Shown: piece by piece, positions 44,268 through 52,435 of the stretch
Position numbering within the stretch: position 1 is the first letter of the stretch
Layout of the letters: each line of letters opens with the position of its first letter
From: Magnetospirillum fulvum MGU-K5
GTDB lineage: Bacteria; Pseudomonadota; Alphaproteobacteria; Rhodospirillales; Magnetospirillaceae
Reading direction: 5' to 3'
Length of the DNA: 57,607 nt
NCBI RefSeq assembly: GCF_000442515.1
Contig: NZ_AQPH01000016.1
Location: 1-57,607, forward strand
Notes under the pieces: generated by a model
The model's input: only the letters and a program-made list of their open reading frames with translations
Told to the model about the DNA's origin: nothing
The model's database searches: none
Translations under genes and position numbers: made by a program

Positions 44268-45071
44268 ATGCCTGTTTTCGATATCATGCTCACCCGCAGA
44301 ACTGTTCTGACCGGGCTGCTCGGCCTGATGGCGATGCCTGCGACCGCCAAGACCATCCCCCACGCCGACGTTGTCATCGACATCAGCTACATGACCACCG
44401 TCCGCGACTTCACCCTGGCCCGCAAGAAAAGCAACATTCTGGGCGTGATCCATAAAGCCAGCGAAGGCGGCGACTGGCGCGACCCCTATTATGCCAAGCG
44501 CCGCGCCCAGGCCGAGGCGGCGGGGCTGTTGTGGGGGGCCTATCATTTCGGGACCCGCCAATATTCCGGCAAGGAGCAGGCGCGGACCTTCCTCGACACC
44601 GCCCGCCCCGGCCCGGCCACGCTGATCGCGCTCGATCTCGAACTGAACGAGCTGAACCCGGCCAACAGCATGCATCTCCATCAGGCCGAGGATTTCGTCC
44701 GCACTGTCTTCGCCGCGACCGGGCGCTATCCCCTGCTTTACACCAATGCCGCCTGGGCCGACGGGCGGCCGATGGGACGGACCCACCACAGCCTGGGCGG
44801 CCCGATCACGCCGCGTTCGATCCTGGCCAATTGCCCGCTGTGGCTGGGCGATTACCGGATGCAACCCGAAGTCCCCAGCGCCTGGAAGGGCAAGGGGTGG
44901 CATTTCTGGCAATATGCCGGTGACGGCGGTCCCCGCCACCATCGGACCCGCGCGGTATCGGGCATCGAACGATGCGACCGCAACCTGTTCCGTGGCGATA
45001 TCGCCGCGCTTGAACGCTATTGGCGGCACGAAGCGGGACGATCCTCCCGCCCGCCATCGGCCCGCGGCTAA
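44268..45071 (+). CDS. Glycoside hydrolase family 25 (lysozyme-like) protein
   Basis: 267 residues. The N-terminus LTRRTVLTGLLGLMAMPATA has a twin-arginine-like signal, so it is probably exported folded. The GH25 fold is suggested by VVIDISYMTTVRDF, GVIHKASEGGDWRDPYYAKR, GLLWGAYHFGT, LIALDLELNE (catalytic acidic residues at the strand end) and GKGWHFWQYAGDG. Such enzymes cleave the MurNAc-GlcNAc bond of peptidoglycan. Start ATG 44268 has GAG 7 nt upstream; TTG 44256 and ATG 44286 are alternatives. Confidence 0.87.
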   Translation: MPVFDIMLTRRTVLTGLLGLMAMPATAKTIPHADVVIDISYMTTVRDFTLARKKSNILGVIHKASEGGDWRDPYYAKRRAQAEAAGLLWGAYHFGTRQYSGKEQARTFLDTARPGPATLIALDLELNELNPANSMHLHQAEDFVRTVFAATGRYPLLYTNAAWADGRPMGRTHHSLGGPITPRSILANCPLWLGDYRMQPEVPSAWKGKGWHFWQYAGDGGPRHHRTRAVSGIERCDRNLFRGDIAALERYWRHEAGRSSRPPSARG

Positions 45072-45356
45072 GCGCCGGCACCGCTCCTGCCCTCTGCCAA
45101 CCTGCACCAACGTGTGGCCCCCAGCCACCCGAAGGAATAGCCATGCGTTTCAGGGATAATGCGTATTGACGGATGCATAACAAAACCGCCAAGGATCGAG
45201 AAAAAAGTTACAGTTCCGGTAATAATCTTACCCAATCCCATTCAGGACTGGACCCCCACTTCTTTCTATGAATAATTATCGATCTCCAATCCAACACTGA
45301 ATCAAACTTCAGGGTTCATATCACATCTTTCTAAACAATCACAACGGGGGTTGACG

Positions 45357-48017
45357 GTGACCTTTTCTGCTCTGTCCGACCTCGACCAATTGGTAGCGCG
45401 CGTCAAGGCCGCCCAACTGGCCTTCTCTACCTATTCCCAGGAACAGGTGGACCTGATTTTCCGCAGCGCCGCCCTGGCCGCCGCCGATGCCCGCATCCCC
45501 CTCGCACGGCTTGCCGCCGAAGAAACCGGGATGGGCGTCGTCGAGGATAAGGTGATCAAGAATCACTTCGCCTCGGAATACATCTACAACGCCTACAAGG
45601 ACGACAAGACCTGCGGCATCGTCGAAATCAATGACGAGGCGGGGACCATCACCATCGCCGAGCCGGTGGGATTGATTTGCGGCATCGTGCCGACCACCAA
45701 CCCGACTTCGACCGCGATCTTCAAGGCGCTGATCTGCCTGAAGACCCGCAACGGCATCATCTTCAGCCCGCATCCCCGCGCGGCGCGCTCGACCTGCGCC
45801 GCCGCCAAGCTGGTGCTGGATGCCGCCGTCGCCGCCGGTGCGCCCGCCGACATCATCGGCTGGATCGACGCGCCGTCTCTGGAACTGTCGAACGGGCTGA
45901 TGCATCACCCCGACGTCAACCTGATCCTGGCCACCGGCGGTCCCGGCATGGTGCGGGCGGCCTATTCGTCGGGCAAACCGGCGATCGGCGTCGGCGCGGG
46001 CAATACCCCGGTGGTGATCGACGAAACCGCCGACATCAAGCGGGCGGTTGCCTCGATCCTGATGTCGAAGACCTTTGATAACGGCGTCGTCTGCGCCTCG
46101 GAACAATCCGTCATCGTCGTCGATTCGGTGTACGAGGCGGTGCGCCAGCGCTTCGCCAGCCATGGCGGCTATATCCTGAACCCCGTCGAATTGGACGCGG
46201 TACGCAAGGTGTTGCTGGTCGACGGCAACGTCAACGTCAACATCGTCGGCCAGCCGGCCAGCCGCATCGCCGAACTGGCGGGGATCTCGGTGCCGCCCGA
46301 CACCAAGATTCTGATCGGCGAGGTCAAGGACACCGTCGTCGCCGAACCGTTCGCCCATGAAAAGCTGTCGCCGACGCTGGCGATGTATCGCCGGGCCGAT
46401 TACGCCCAGGCGGTCGCCGCAGCGGTGGACCTGGTGGCACTGGGCGGCATCGGCCATACCTCGGTGCTGTATACCGACCAGGATCTCCAGCCGCAGCGGG
46501 TCCTCGATTTCGGCAAGCACATGAAGACCGCCCGCATCCTGATCAACACCCCCTCCTCGCATGGCGGGATCGGCGATCTGTATAATTTCAGTCTGGCGCC
46601 GTCGCTGACGCTGGGCTGCGGATCGTGGGGCGGCAATTCGATTTCGGAAAATGTCGGCCCCAAGCACCTGATCAACAAGAAAACCGTCGCCAAGCGAGCA
46701 GAAAACATGCTGTGGCACAAACTGCCCAAGTCGATCTATTTCCGGCGCGGCGCGATCACCGAGGCGTTGAAGGACCTCGCGGGGAAAAAGCGGGCGCTGA
46801 TCATCACCGACCGCTATCTCTTCAGCAACGGCTATGTCGACGACACCATCACCCTGCTGAAGCGCAACGGAATGGAGGTGGAAACCTTCTTCCAGGTCGA
46901 AGCCGACCCGACGCTTTCGATCATCAACAAGGGTGTCGAGATCGCCCAGGCGTTCCAGCCCGACGTGATCGTCGCGCTGGGCGGTGGCTCGCCGATGGAT
47001 GCGGCCAAGCTGATCTGGGTGCTCTATGAACATCCCGAGGTCAATTTCGCCGACCTCGCGCTCCGCTTCATGGACATCCGCAAGCGCATCTACAAATTCC
47101 CCAAACTGGGGATCAAGGCCGAACTGGTGGCGATTCCCACCACCTCGGGCACCGGATCGGAAGTGACGCCGTTCGCCGTCGTCACCGACGATGCGACCGG
47201 GATCAAGTATCCGATCGCCGATTACGAGCTGACCCCCAGCATGGCCATCGTCGATGCCAATTTCGTGATGAATCTGCCCAAATCGCTGACCGCGTTCGGC
47301 GGCATCGATGCGGTGGTGCACGCGCTGGAAGCCTATGTCTCGATCATGGCCAGCGAATACACCGACGGGCAGGCGCTCCAGGCGCTGAAGCTGCTGAAGG
47401 AAAGCCTGCCGTCGGCCTATGCCAACGGGGCCAAGGACCCGATTGCGCGCGAACGCGTCCATAACGGCGCCACCATCGCCGGGATCGCCTTTGCCAACGC
47501 CTTCCTGGGGGTGTGCCATTCGATGGCGCACAAGCTGGGGGCCGCCTTCCATCTGCCGCACGGTCTGGCCAACGCCCTGCTGATCAGCAACGTCATTCGC
47601 TACAACGCCAATGACAATCCGACCAAGCAGACCGCGTTCTCGCAATACGATCGGCCGAAATCACGTCATCGTTATGGCGAGATCGCGATAGCGCTCGGTC
47701 TGGACGGCGTCAACACCGCCGCCCGCATCGAACGGCTGCTGGAGTGGCTGGATGGACTGAAGCACGAGTTGGGCATTCCGCCGTCGATCCAGGCCGCCGG
47801 TGTGGCCGAGGCCGACTTCCTGGCCAAACTCGACACCCTGGCCGTCGAAGCGTTCGACGACCAATGCACCGGGGCCAACCCGCGCTTCCCGCTGGTGACG
47901 GAACTCAAGGCGATCCTGCTCGACAGCTATTACGGCCGTCCCTTCAGCGAAGAACGCCTGTACGACCACAGCGAGGACGAGAGCGAAACCCCGCTTGCGG
48001 AGAAAATCCTGGCGTAA
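45357..48017 (+). CDS. adhE: Bifunctional acetaldehyde-CoA/alcohol dehydrogenase
   Basis: 886 residues. N-terminal aldehyde dehydrogenase half: PVGLICGIVPTTNPTSTAIF, the catalytic Cys in FDNGVVCASEQS, and GVGAGNTPVVID. C-terminal iron-dependent alcohol dehydrogenase half: ALGGGSPMDAAKLIW (NAD site), IPTTSGTGSEVTPFAVV, and the Fe ligands in FLGVCHSMAHKLGAAFHLPHG. It converts acetyl-CoA to ethanol through acetaldehyde using two NADH. GTG 45357 follows GGGGG by 6 nt; TTG 45351 is an alternative. The AT-rich 285-bp upstream region (45072-45356) should hold the promoter; I see no clear Fnr or Rex site. Confidence 0.96.
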   Translation: MTFSALSDLDQLVARVKAAQLAFSTYSQEQVDLIFRSAALAAADARIPLARLAAEETGMGVVEDKVIKNHFASEYIYNAYKDDKTCGIVEINDEAGTITIAEPVGLICGIVPTTNPTSTAIFKALICLKTRNGIIFSPHPRAARSTCAAAKLVLDAAVAAGAPADIIGWIDAPSLELSNGLMHHPDVNLILATGGPGMVRAAYSSGKPAIGVGAGNTPVVIDETADIKRAVASILMSKTFDNGVVCASEQSVIVVDSVYEAVRQRFASHGGYILNPVELDAVRKVLLVDGNVNVNIVGQPASRIAELAGISVPPDTKILIGEVKDTVVAEPFAHEKLSPTLAMYRRADYAQAVAAAVDLVALGGIGHTSVLYTDQDLQPQRVLDFGKHMKTARILINTPSSHGGIGDLYNFSLAPSLTLGCGSWGGNSISENVGPKHLINKKTVAKRAENMLWHKLPKSIYFRRGAITEALKDLAGKKRALIITDRYLFSNGYVDDTITLLKRNGMEVETFFQVEADPTLSIINKGVEIAQAFQPDVIVALGGGSPMDAAKLIWVLYEHPEVNFADLALRFMDIRKRIYKFPKLGIKAELVAIPTTSGTGSEVTPFAVVTDDATGIKYPIADYELTPSMAIVDANFVMNLPKSLTAFGGIDAVVHALEAYVSIMASEYTDGQALQALKLLKESLPSAYANGAKDPIARERVHNGATIAGIAFANAFLGVCHSMAHKLGAAFHLPHGLANALLISNVIRYNANDNPTKQTAFSQYDRPKSRHRYGEIAIALGLDGVNTAARIERLLEWLDGLKHELGIPPSIQAAGVAEADFLAKLDTLAVEAFDDQCTGANPRFPLVTELKAILLDSYYGRPFSEERLYDHSEDESETPLAEKILA

Positions 48018-48040
48018 AGCCGGGGACACCGAACAACGTT

Positions 48041-48072
48041 CCGGGATACGGGGGAGCGTCCCCGTATCCCGG
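48041..48072. terminator. Terminator hairpin after adhE
   Basis: Perfect 13-bp stem ccgggatacgggg (48041-48053) with ccccgtatcccgg (48060-48072), 6-nt loop. It lies between convergent adhE and parA; there is no clear T-run on either side. Confidence 0.7.
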
Positions 48073-48124
48073 TGCGATTGTCATCAGGCTTTGACCATCA
48101 GAGACAGGCGGCGAACCGCCCGCG

Positions 48125-49249
48125 TCAGCGCGCCATCTGCCCCAGATAATTGACCAGCGCATCGACCGCCATCCCGGCGACGAAGGCGGCGGTCAGGGCG
48201 ATGAACAGGTTAAGCGACAACACCTGCCACCACGCCCGTTTCGTCCCGGTTTGTCCGGCCGGACCAGCCGCTGCAACTGGCGCGACCGCACGCTCCGCCC
48301 CGCGTCGGGGCTGCACCTCACCCGGCTGCACCGCCGGGGAAAGACGGTTCAACAGATCAGCATGAAGCGTGGCGCGCCATTCGCGCAAACGCTCCAACGC
48401 GGTTTCCAGGCTGGCCGCTTCGGGCAGATGCGCCCAATGACGGTTCTGCCGCGCCAGCAAAGCCAGCATCTCGCGGGTGGCCTCGACATAGCTCAATCCG
48501 GCAGGACCATCGGGATCAAGCACCGTCACCGGCAGCCCCAGATGCGCCGCCTCGGCGACCTTGGCTTTGGCCGGAATCTCGACATCGAGAACCTGATCGC
48601 CGAATTCGGCACGGATCACCCGGGCAACATCGGCCCCGGTCGGGTCCGGCTCGGTCATCGTCAGCAGAATCCCGGCAACGCCCAATTGGTAATTGACCGT
48701 CTCGCGAACGCGACAAATCTCGTACCAGGTGTTGACCAGCCCATCATGGGCGAAGGGATCGGGATGGACCGGCATCAGCACCGCCGTCGCCGAAGCCAGC
48801 GCGGTCGAGGTCGCGGCGGCCAGCGAGGGCGGACAATCGACGACGACGATATCCACCCCGGTTCCGGCCAGCCGGGCTTCGAGCAGCCCACGCCGCCGCC
48901 CGGACGGGGTCAGCAGATGGTCGTTGTCGCGCAGGCTCTGGGTCGCGGGCAGCAGCCACAGCCCCTCATACGCGGTATCGAGGGCGACATCGGCGATATC
49001 GGCCCGTCCGGTGATGACCTCGAAGGCCCCTTCGGCGGGCAGGGGCGCAACACCGAAGCTGGCGGTGGCGTTGCCCTGGGTATCGAGATCGACCAACAGA
49101 ACCCGATAGCCGAACGCGGTCAGGCTGACGGCCAGATTACAGGCGGTGGTGGTTTTCGCCACGCCGCCTTTTTGATTGAAGACAGCCACCATCACCGGCG
49201 GAAGCGGCGGGGCGGAAGCGGCAGCAGGAGTGGATTCGGTCTCGTCCAT
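48125..49249 (-). CDS. ParA-like ATPase with C-terminal membrane helix (chemotaxis operon)
   Basis: 374 residues. Deviant Walker A FNQKGGVAKTTTACNLA, switch I LVDLDTQGNATASF, and Walker B DIVVVDCPPSL mark a ParA/MinD ATPase. Residues ~200-285 complete the fold (PAKAKVAEAAHLGLPVTVLD). After a Pro/Gly-rich linker, residues ~345-368 form a hydrophobic helix (VLSLNLFIALTAAFVAGMAV) close to the C-terminus, which is unusual for ParA proteins. In chemotaxis operons such ATPases (ParC/PpfA type) position signalling arrays in the cell. Its start overlaps the end of the 172-aa gene. Confidence 0.88.
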   Translation of the reverse strand: MDETESTPAAASAPPLPPVMVAVFNQKGGVAKTTTACNLAVSLTAFGYRVLLVDLDTQGNATASFGVAPLPAEGAFEVITGRADIADVALDTAYEGLWLLPATQSLRDNDHLLTPSGRRRGLLEARLAGTGVDIVVVDCPPSLAAATSTALASATAVLMPVHPDPFAHDGLVNTWYEICRVRETVNYQLGVAGILLTMTEPDPTGADVARVIRAEFGDQVLDVEIPAKAKVAEAAHLGLPVTVLDPDGPAGLSYVEATREMLALLARQNRHWAHLPEAASLETALERLREWRATLHADLLNRLSPAVQPGEVQPRRGAERAVAPVAAAGPAGQTGTKRAWWQVLSLNLFIALTAAFVAGMAVDALVNYLGQMAR

Positions 49250-49767
49250 CAGAAAAACAGTTCTTCGTCACAGGTTTCAGCCGGGGCGGGGTAACGCGGC
49301 CCGGGGTCGCGGCCGTCCAGCGCGGCAGCAAAGCGCCGTCGCCAGTCGGACAGAGAAATGCACTCGCTCAATTGCCGGCTCCAGGTCTCCAGCACGACAT
49401 GGATCGGCGGCAACGGCGGGTGGCGTTGAGTTTCTTCGACCAGTTCGGCTTCGAGCCGCCGGAACGTCTCCAGCACCGAGGCGACCTGCTCCAACCCCTG
49501 GCGGGAGCGGTCGGCCGATTGCAGGCGCTGGATCACCGAAAAAGTTTCGGCCTGAAGCAGAGCCGGATCGGTCGAGTCCAAACGACCACCCATCTGTCCC
49601 AACACGGCAGCGGCCCCATCGGTCGAGTTTTCGAATTCCTGCCCGGTGGCCAGCGCTTCGGCGGCGAGAAAGCTAAAGGCGCGCTGCTGCAACTCGGAAA
49701 AAGCCTGCCAACGAGCCAGCAGGCCGAGAAGCGCCGTCTTGTCCTCTCCTTCCCCGGATGTGGTCAT
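49249..49767 (-). CDS. Conserved-looking hypothetical protein of the chemotaxis operon, 172 aa
   Basis: Acidic, mostly helical, no membrane segment. Begins MTTSGEGEDKTALLGLLARW and has heptad-like stretches (LQSADRSRQGLEQVASVLET, FRRLEAELVEETQR). One cysteine near each of the C-terminal tryptophan-rich parts. Positioned between cheB and parA and overlapping parA, so it may be a partner of the ParA ATPase, as ParP-type adaptors are, although no AIF/CheW-like domain is visible. Start ATG 49767 is preferred; the frame is open to 49941 but overlaps cheB. Confidence 0.75.
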   Translation of the reverse strand: MTTSGEGEDKTALLGLLARWQAFSELQQRAFSFLAAEALATGQEFENSTDGAAAVLGQMGGRLDSTDPALLQAETFSVIQRLQSADRSRQGLEQVASVLETFRRLEAELVEETQRHPPLPPIHVVLETWSRQLSECISLSDWRRRFAAALDGRDPGPRYPAPAETCDEELFF

Positions 49768-49831
49768 CGTCTCCGATCCCCTTGTGCGCCGATTCGCACT
49801 CCCCCCACTGTGGCCTAAGCGCGGCTTGGCA

Positions 49832-50884
49832 TCAATCATCGCCTTGCGCTCGACACAACCGCAGAATTTCATCGGCGATCCGCGAGAGTGGCAATTGACG
49901 CTGAACCGCCCCGATTTCGTGGGCCGCTTTCGGCATACCATAAACGACGCACGAGGATTCGTCCTCGCCTAGCGTATCGGCTCCCGCCTCGCGCATCGCC
50001 AGCAATCCATCGGCCCCGTCGCGCCCCATGCCGGTCAAAATCACTCCAACCGCCTTGCCCGCGCAGGTCTGCGCCACCGAGTGGAACAAGGCATCGACGC
50101 TGGGCTTGTGCCCACTCACCAACGGCCCGTCCTGAACATGGGTGACCAGCGCCGCCCCCGACCGGCGTACCCGCAGATGGCGGTCGCCCGGAGCAATATA
50201 GACATGACCGGCCAGAATCCGTTCGGCATCGACCGCTTCCTTGACCCGAACCGCCGACAGACCGTTGAGCCGCTCGGCGAAGCTGGCGGAAAAGCGGGGC
50301 GGAATATGCTGGGCGATCACCACCGGCGGCGCGTCGGCGGGCAAGGCAACGATGATGTCGCGCAACGCCTCGACCCCGCCGGTTGACGAGCCGATCGCCA
50401 CCAGCCGGTCGCTGGAGCGGTAAATCTGAGTCACCGACAGGCGGGTGATCGACCGGGCGGCAGGATCGCGCGGCGGACGCAACCGCGCCATGGCAGCGGC
50501 CTTGATCTTCTCGATCAGTTCGGTTCGATAGGCGGTCAAGCCCCCCGCTGCGGCATCGGCGGGCTTACAGAACACATCGACCGCCCCCAATTCGAGGGCA
50601 CGAAGGGAAACGGCAGCCCCCTGCCCGGTCAGGGACGACACCATCACCACCGGCATCGGCCGCAACGCCATCACCCGTTCGAGGAAAGCCAGCCCGTCCA
50701 TCCCCGGCATTTCGACGTCGAGCGTCATCACGTCGGGATTGAGGGTTTTGATCTTGTCGCGGGCAACCAACGGATCGGGCGCGGTGCCCACCACCTCGAT
50801 CCCCGGATCGGAGGTCAGGATCGACGACAGCATCTGTCGCATCAGAGCGGAATCGTCGACGATCAGAACACGGATACGAGCCAT
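49832..50884 (-). CDS. cheB: Chemotaxis methylesterase/glutamine deamidase CheB
   Basis: 350 residues. Receiver domain with VLIVDDSALMRQ, acceptor Asp in VMTLDVEMPGMDGL and Lys in FCKPADA; the C-terminal esterase has the catalytic triad motifs GSSTGGVEAL (Ser), VIAQHIPPRF (His) and ILTGMGRDGADGL (Asp). It demethylates receptors when phosphorylated by CheA. ATG 50884 (GAGAG 5 nt upstream) is chosen over GTG 50896. Overlaps cheD. Confidence 0.96.
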   Translation of the reverse strand: MARIRVLIVDDSALMRQMLSSILTSDPGIEVVGTAPDPLVARDKIKTLNPDVMTLDVEMPGMDGLAFLERVMALRPMPVVMVSSLTGQGAAVSLRALELGAVDVFCKPADAAAGGLTAYRTELIEKIKAAAMARLRPPRDPAARSITRLSVTQIYRSSDRLVAIGSSTGGVEALRDIIVALPADAPPVVIAQHIPPRFSASFAERLNGLSAVRVKEAVDAERILAGHVYIAPGDRHLRVRRSGAALVTHVQDGPLVSGHKPSVDALFHSVAQTCAGKAVGVILTGMGRDGADGLLAMREAGADTLGEDESSCVVYGMPKAAHEIGAVQRQLPLSRIADEILRLCRAQGDD

Positions 50885-50892
50885 GGGCACTC

Positions 50893-51528
50893 TCACGTAA
50901 ACAGTTCGACGTCGCCTTCGACCGGCACGTCTTTTAGTCGGGTACGGTAGGACATTTCGCGAGTGAGAACCGCCCGCTCGACATCCTTTTTCAAAAACAG
51001 ACGGATCACCTTGCCCAGACGGGGAAAGAAGTGGATGCGGCGGGGATACGGCCCGCCCAGATCCTCGGCGGCCAGTCGCAGCCCTTCCTCGCCCAGATAG
51101 CGACGGACAAACTGGGCGTTGCGGTCGCCGACCGATGCCGTCCCGCCGACCATGCCGGGAATCACGTTGCCGGCGCCGAACACCTTGATCTCCAGCGCCT
51201 CGCGTCGCGCTCCCCGCCGCAGCAGATCGTTGATCAATTGTTCCATCGCGTAATTGCCATAGCGCATCGCTTTGTCAATCGGAGCATACTCGGCGCCGCT
51301 ATCGGGCAGCATGAAATGGTTCATACCCCCGATCTTCATCCGGGGGTCCCAGATGCAGGCAGCGACACAGGACCCCAATACGGTCACGATCATTTCCTGT
51401 CCCGCCGTTGAGACGTAATGCTCGCCGGGTAGAACCTTGACCGCCATGATCTTGAAGGTTGGGTCGAACCAGCGACGACGTTCCGCTTCTTCCGCCTGAC
51501 TGCCCCAAACCTGATCCGTCTCTTTCAT
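50893..51528 (-). CDS. cheD: Chemoreceptor glutamine deamidase CheD
   Basis: 211 residues. Catalytic Cys and context VTVLGSCVAACIWD, His in MNHFMLPDSG, and the Thr/Ser-containing FGAGNVIPGM segment are all present. It deamidates receptor glutamines and can modulate CheC-like phosphatases. Overlaps cheR (4 bp) and is followed by cheB. Confidence 0.95.
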   Translation of the reverse strand: MKETDQVWGSQAEEAERRRWFDPTFKIMAVKVLPGEHYVSTAGQEMIVTVLGSCVAACIWDPRMKIGGMNHFMLPDSGAEYAPIDKAMRYGNYAMEQLINDLLRRGARREALEIKVFGAGNVIPGMVGGTASVGDRNAQFVRRYLGEEGLRLAAEDLGGPYPRRIHFFPRLGKVIRLFLKKDVERAVLTREMSYRTRLKDVPVEGDVELFT

Positions 51529-52253
51529 TTTCGCCTGTAAACGGTCTTATCGGACATCTCGAACCGATCAGTCAGGCCGATCAGCGATTCCGCATGTCCA
51601 AGGTATAGCATACCTCCGGGGACAAGGATGTCCGCGTAACGGTTGAACAGGCGATGCTGCGTTGGTTTATCAAAGTAGATCGCGACATTGCGGCAAAAGA
51701 TGACATCGAACAAACCCTTCATCGGCCAGGCTTCGTGCAGATTGAGCCGACGAAAACGGATCAGACGACGGAGATCGTCGCTCATCTGCACCCGGTCGGG
51801 ATCGCCATGGACGCGCCTCACATAGCGCTTGCGGTAGGTCTCGGGGATCGTCGCCCCCTCCTCCGCCGAATAAAGCCCGGCCTCACCCCGTGCCAGCATG
51901 TTGGTGTCGATGTCGGTGGCCAAAATCACCGCGTCCCACCCCTCGATCGGGCGCATGATTTCGGCCACCATCATCGCGATCGTATAAGGCTCCTGCCCCG
52001 AGGAACAGCCCGCCGACCAGATCCGCAGACGCGGACGGCGCGGCAGTTCGGCAAAGCGGGGCATCAGAACCCGGGTCCGCAAATGCTCGAAATGGTGCGG
52101 TTCGCGGAAAAACTGAGTGATGTTGGTGGTGAGGGCATTGACGAGATTCTCGATCTCGGCATGACCGTCCGGTCCCTCGATCAGATCGCAATAATCGCTG
52201 AAATTGCGCAACCCCAGCGCCCGCAAACGCTTGACGAGGCGGCCCGATACCAT
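51525..52253 (-). CDS. cheR: Chemotaxis protein methyltransferase CheR
   Basis: Listed from the first ATG, 242 residues: SAM motif LRIWSAGCSSGQEPYTIAM, ATDIDTNMLARGEAGLY, and DVIFCRNVAIYFD are standard CheR. The conserved N-terminal domain extends upstream in the same frame (EFELGDREFRYLATFLTRET then GIVVTDHKRQ before this ATG), open to 52442, but contains no ATG, GTG or TTG. True initiation is therefore probably at a rare codon (CTG at 52433 is in frame) or a base is missing near 52300-52430. It methylates receptor glutamates and may dock on the WxxF tail of the adjacent receptor. Confidence 0.9.
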   Translation of the reverse strand: MVSGRLVKRLRALGLRNFSDYCDLIEGPDGHAEIENLVNALTTNITQFFREPHHFEHLRTRVLMPRFAELPRRPRLRIWSAGCSSGQEPYTIAMMVAEIMRPIEGWDAVILATDIDTNMLARGEAGLYSAEEGATIPETYRKRYVRRVHGDPDRVQMSDDLRRLIRFRRLNLHEAWPMKGLFDVIFCRNVAIYFDKPTQHRLFNRYADILVPGGMLYLGHAESLIGLTDRFEMSDKTVYRRK

Positions 52254-52435
52254 CTGGCGTTTGTGATCGGTGACGACGATCCCGGTTTCGCGGGTCAGAA
52301 AGGTGGCGAGATAGCGGAATTCGCGGTCGCCTAATTCGAATTCACGTTGAGGTGGCGCGCTACTCGCACCAGCCTCCCCCTCTCCGGCAAGGGTCCGGCC
52401 ACGGGGGCGACCGGACCCGATGCGGGATTTCAGGC

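Noticed and set aside
45072-45356. Fnr or Rex site upstream of adhE
   Set aside because: AT-rich, but no TTGAT-N4-ATCAA or TTGTGA-type dyad could be found.
45339-47645. 768-residue open frame antisense to adhE
   Set aside because: A shadow of the GC-rich codon pattern of adhE; His/Arg/Gly/Asp-rich composition, no recognisable domain, and fully overlapped by a clear gene.
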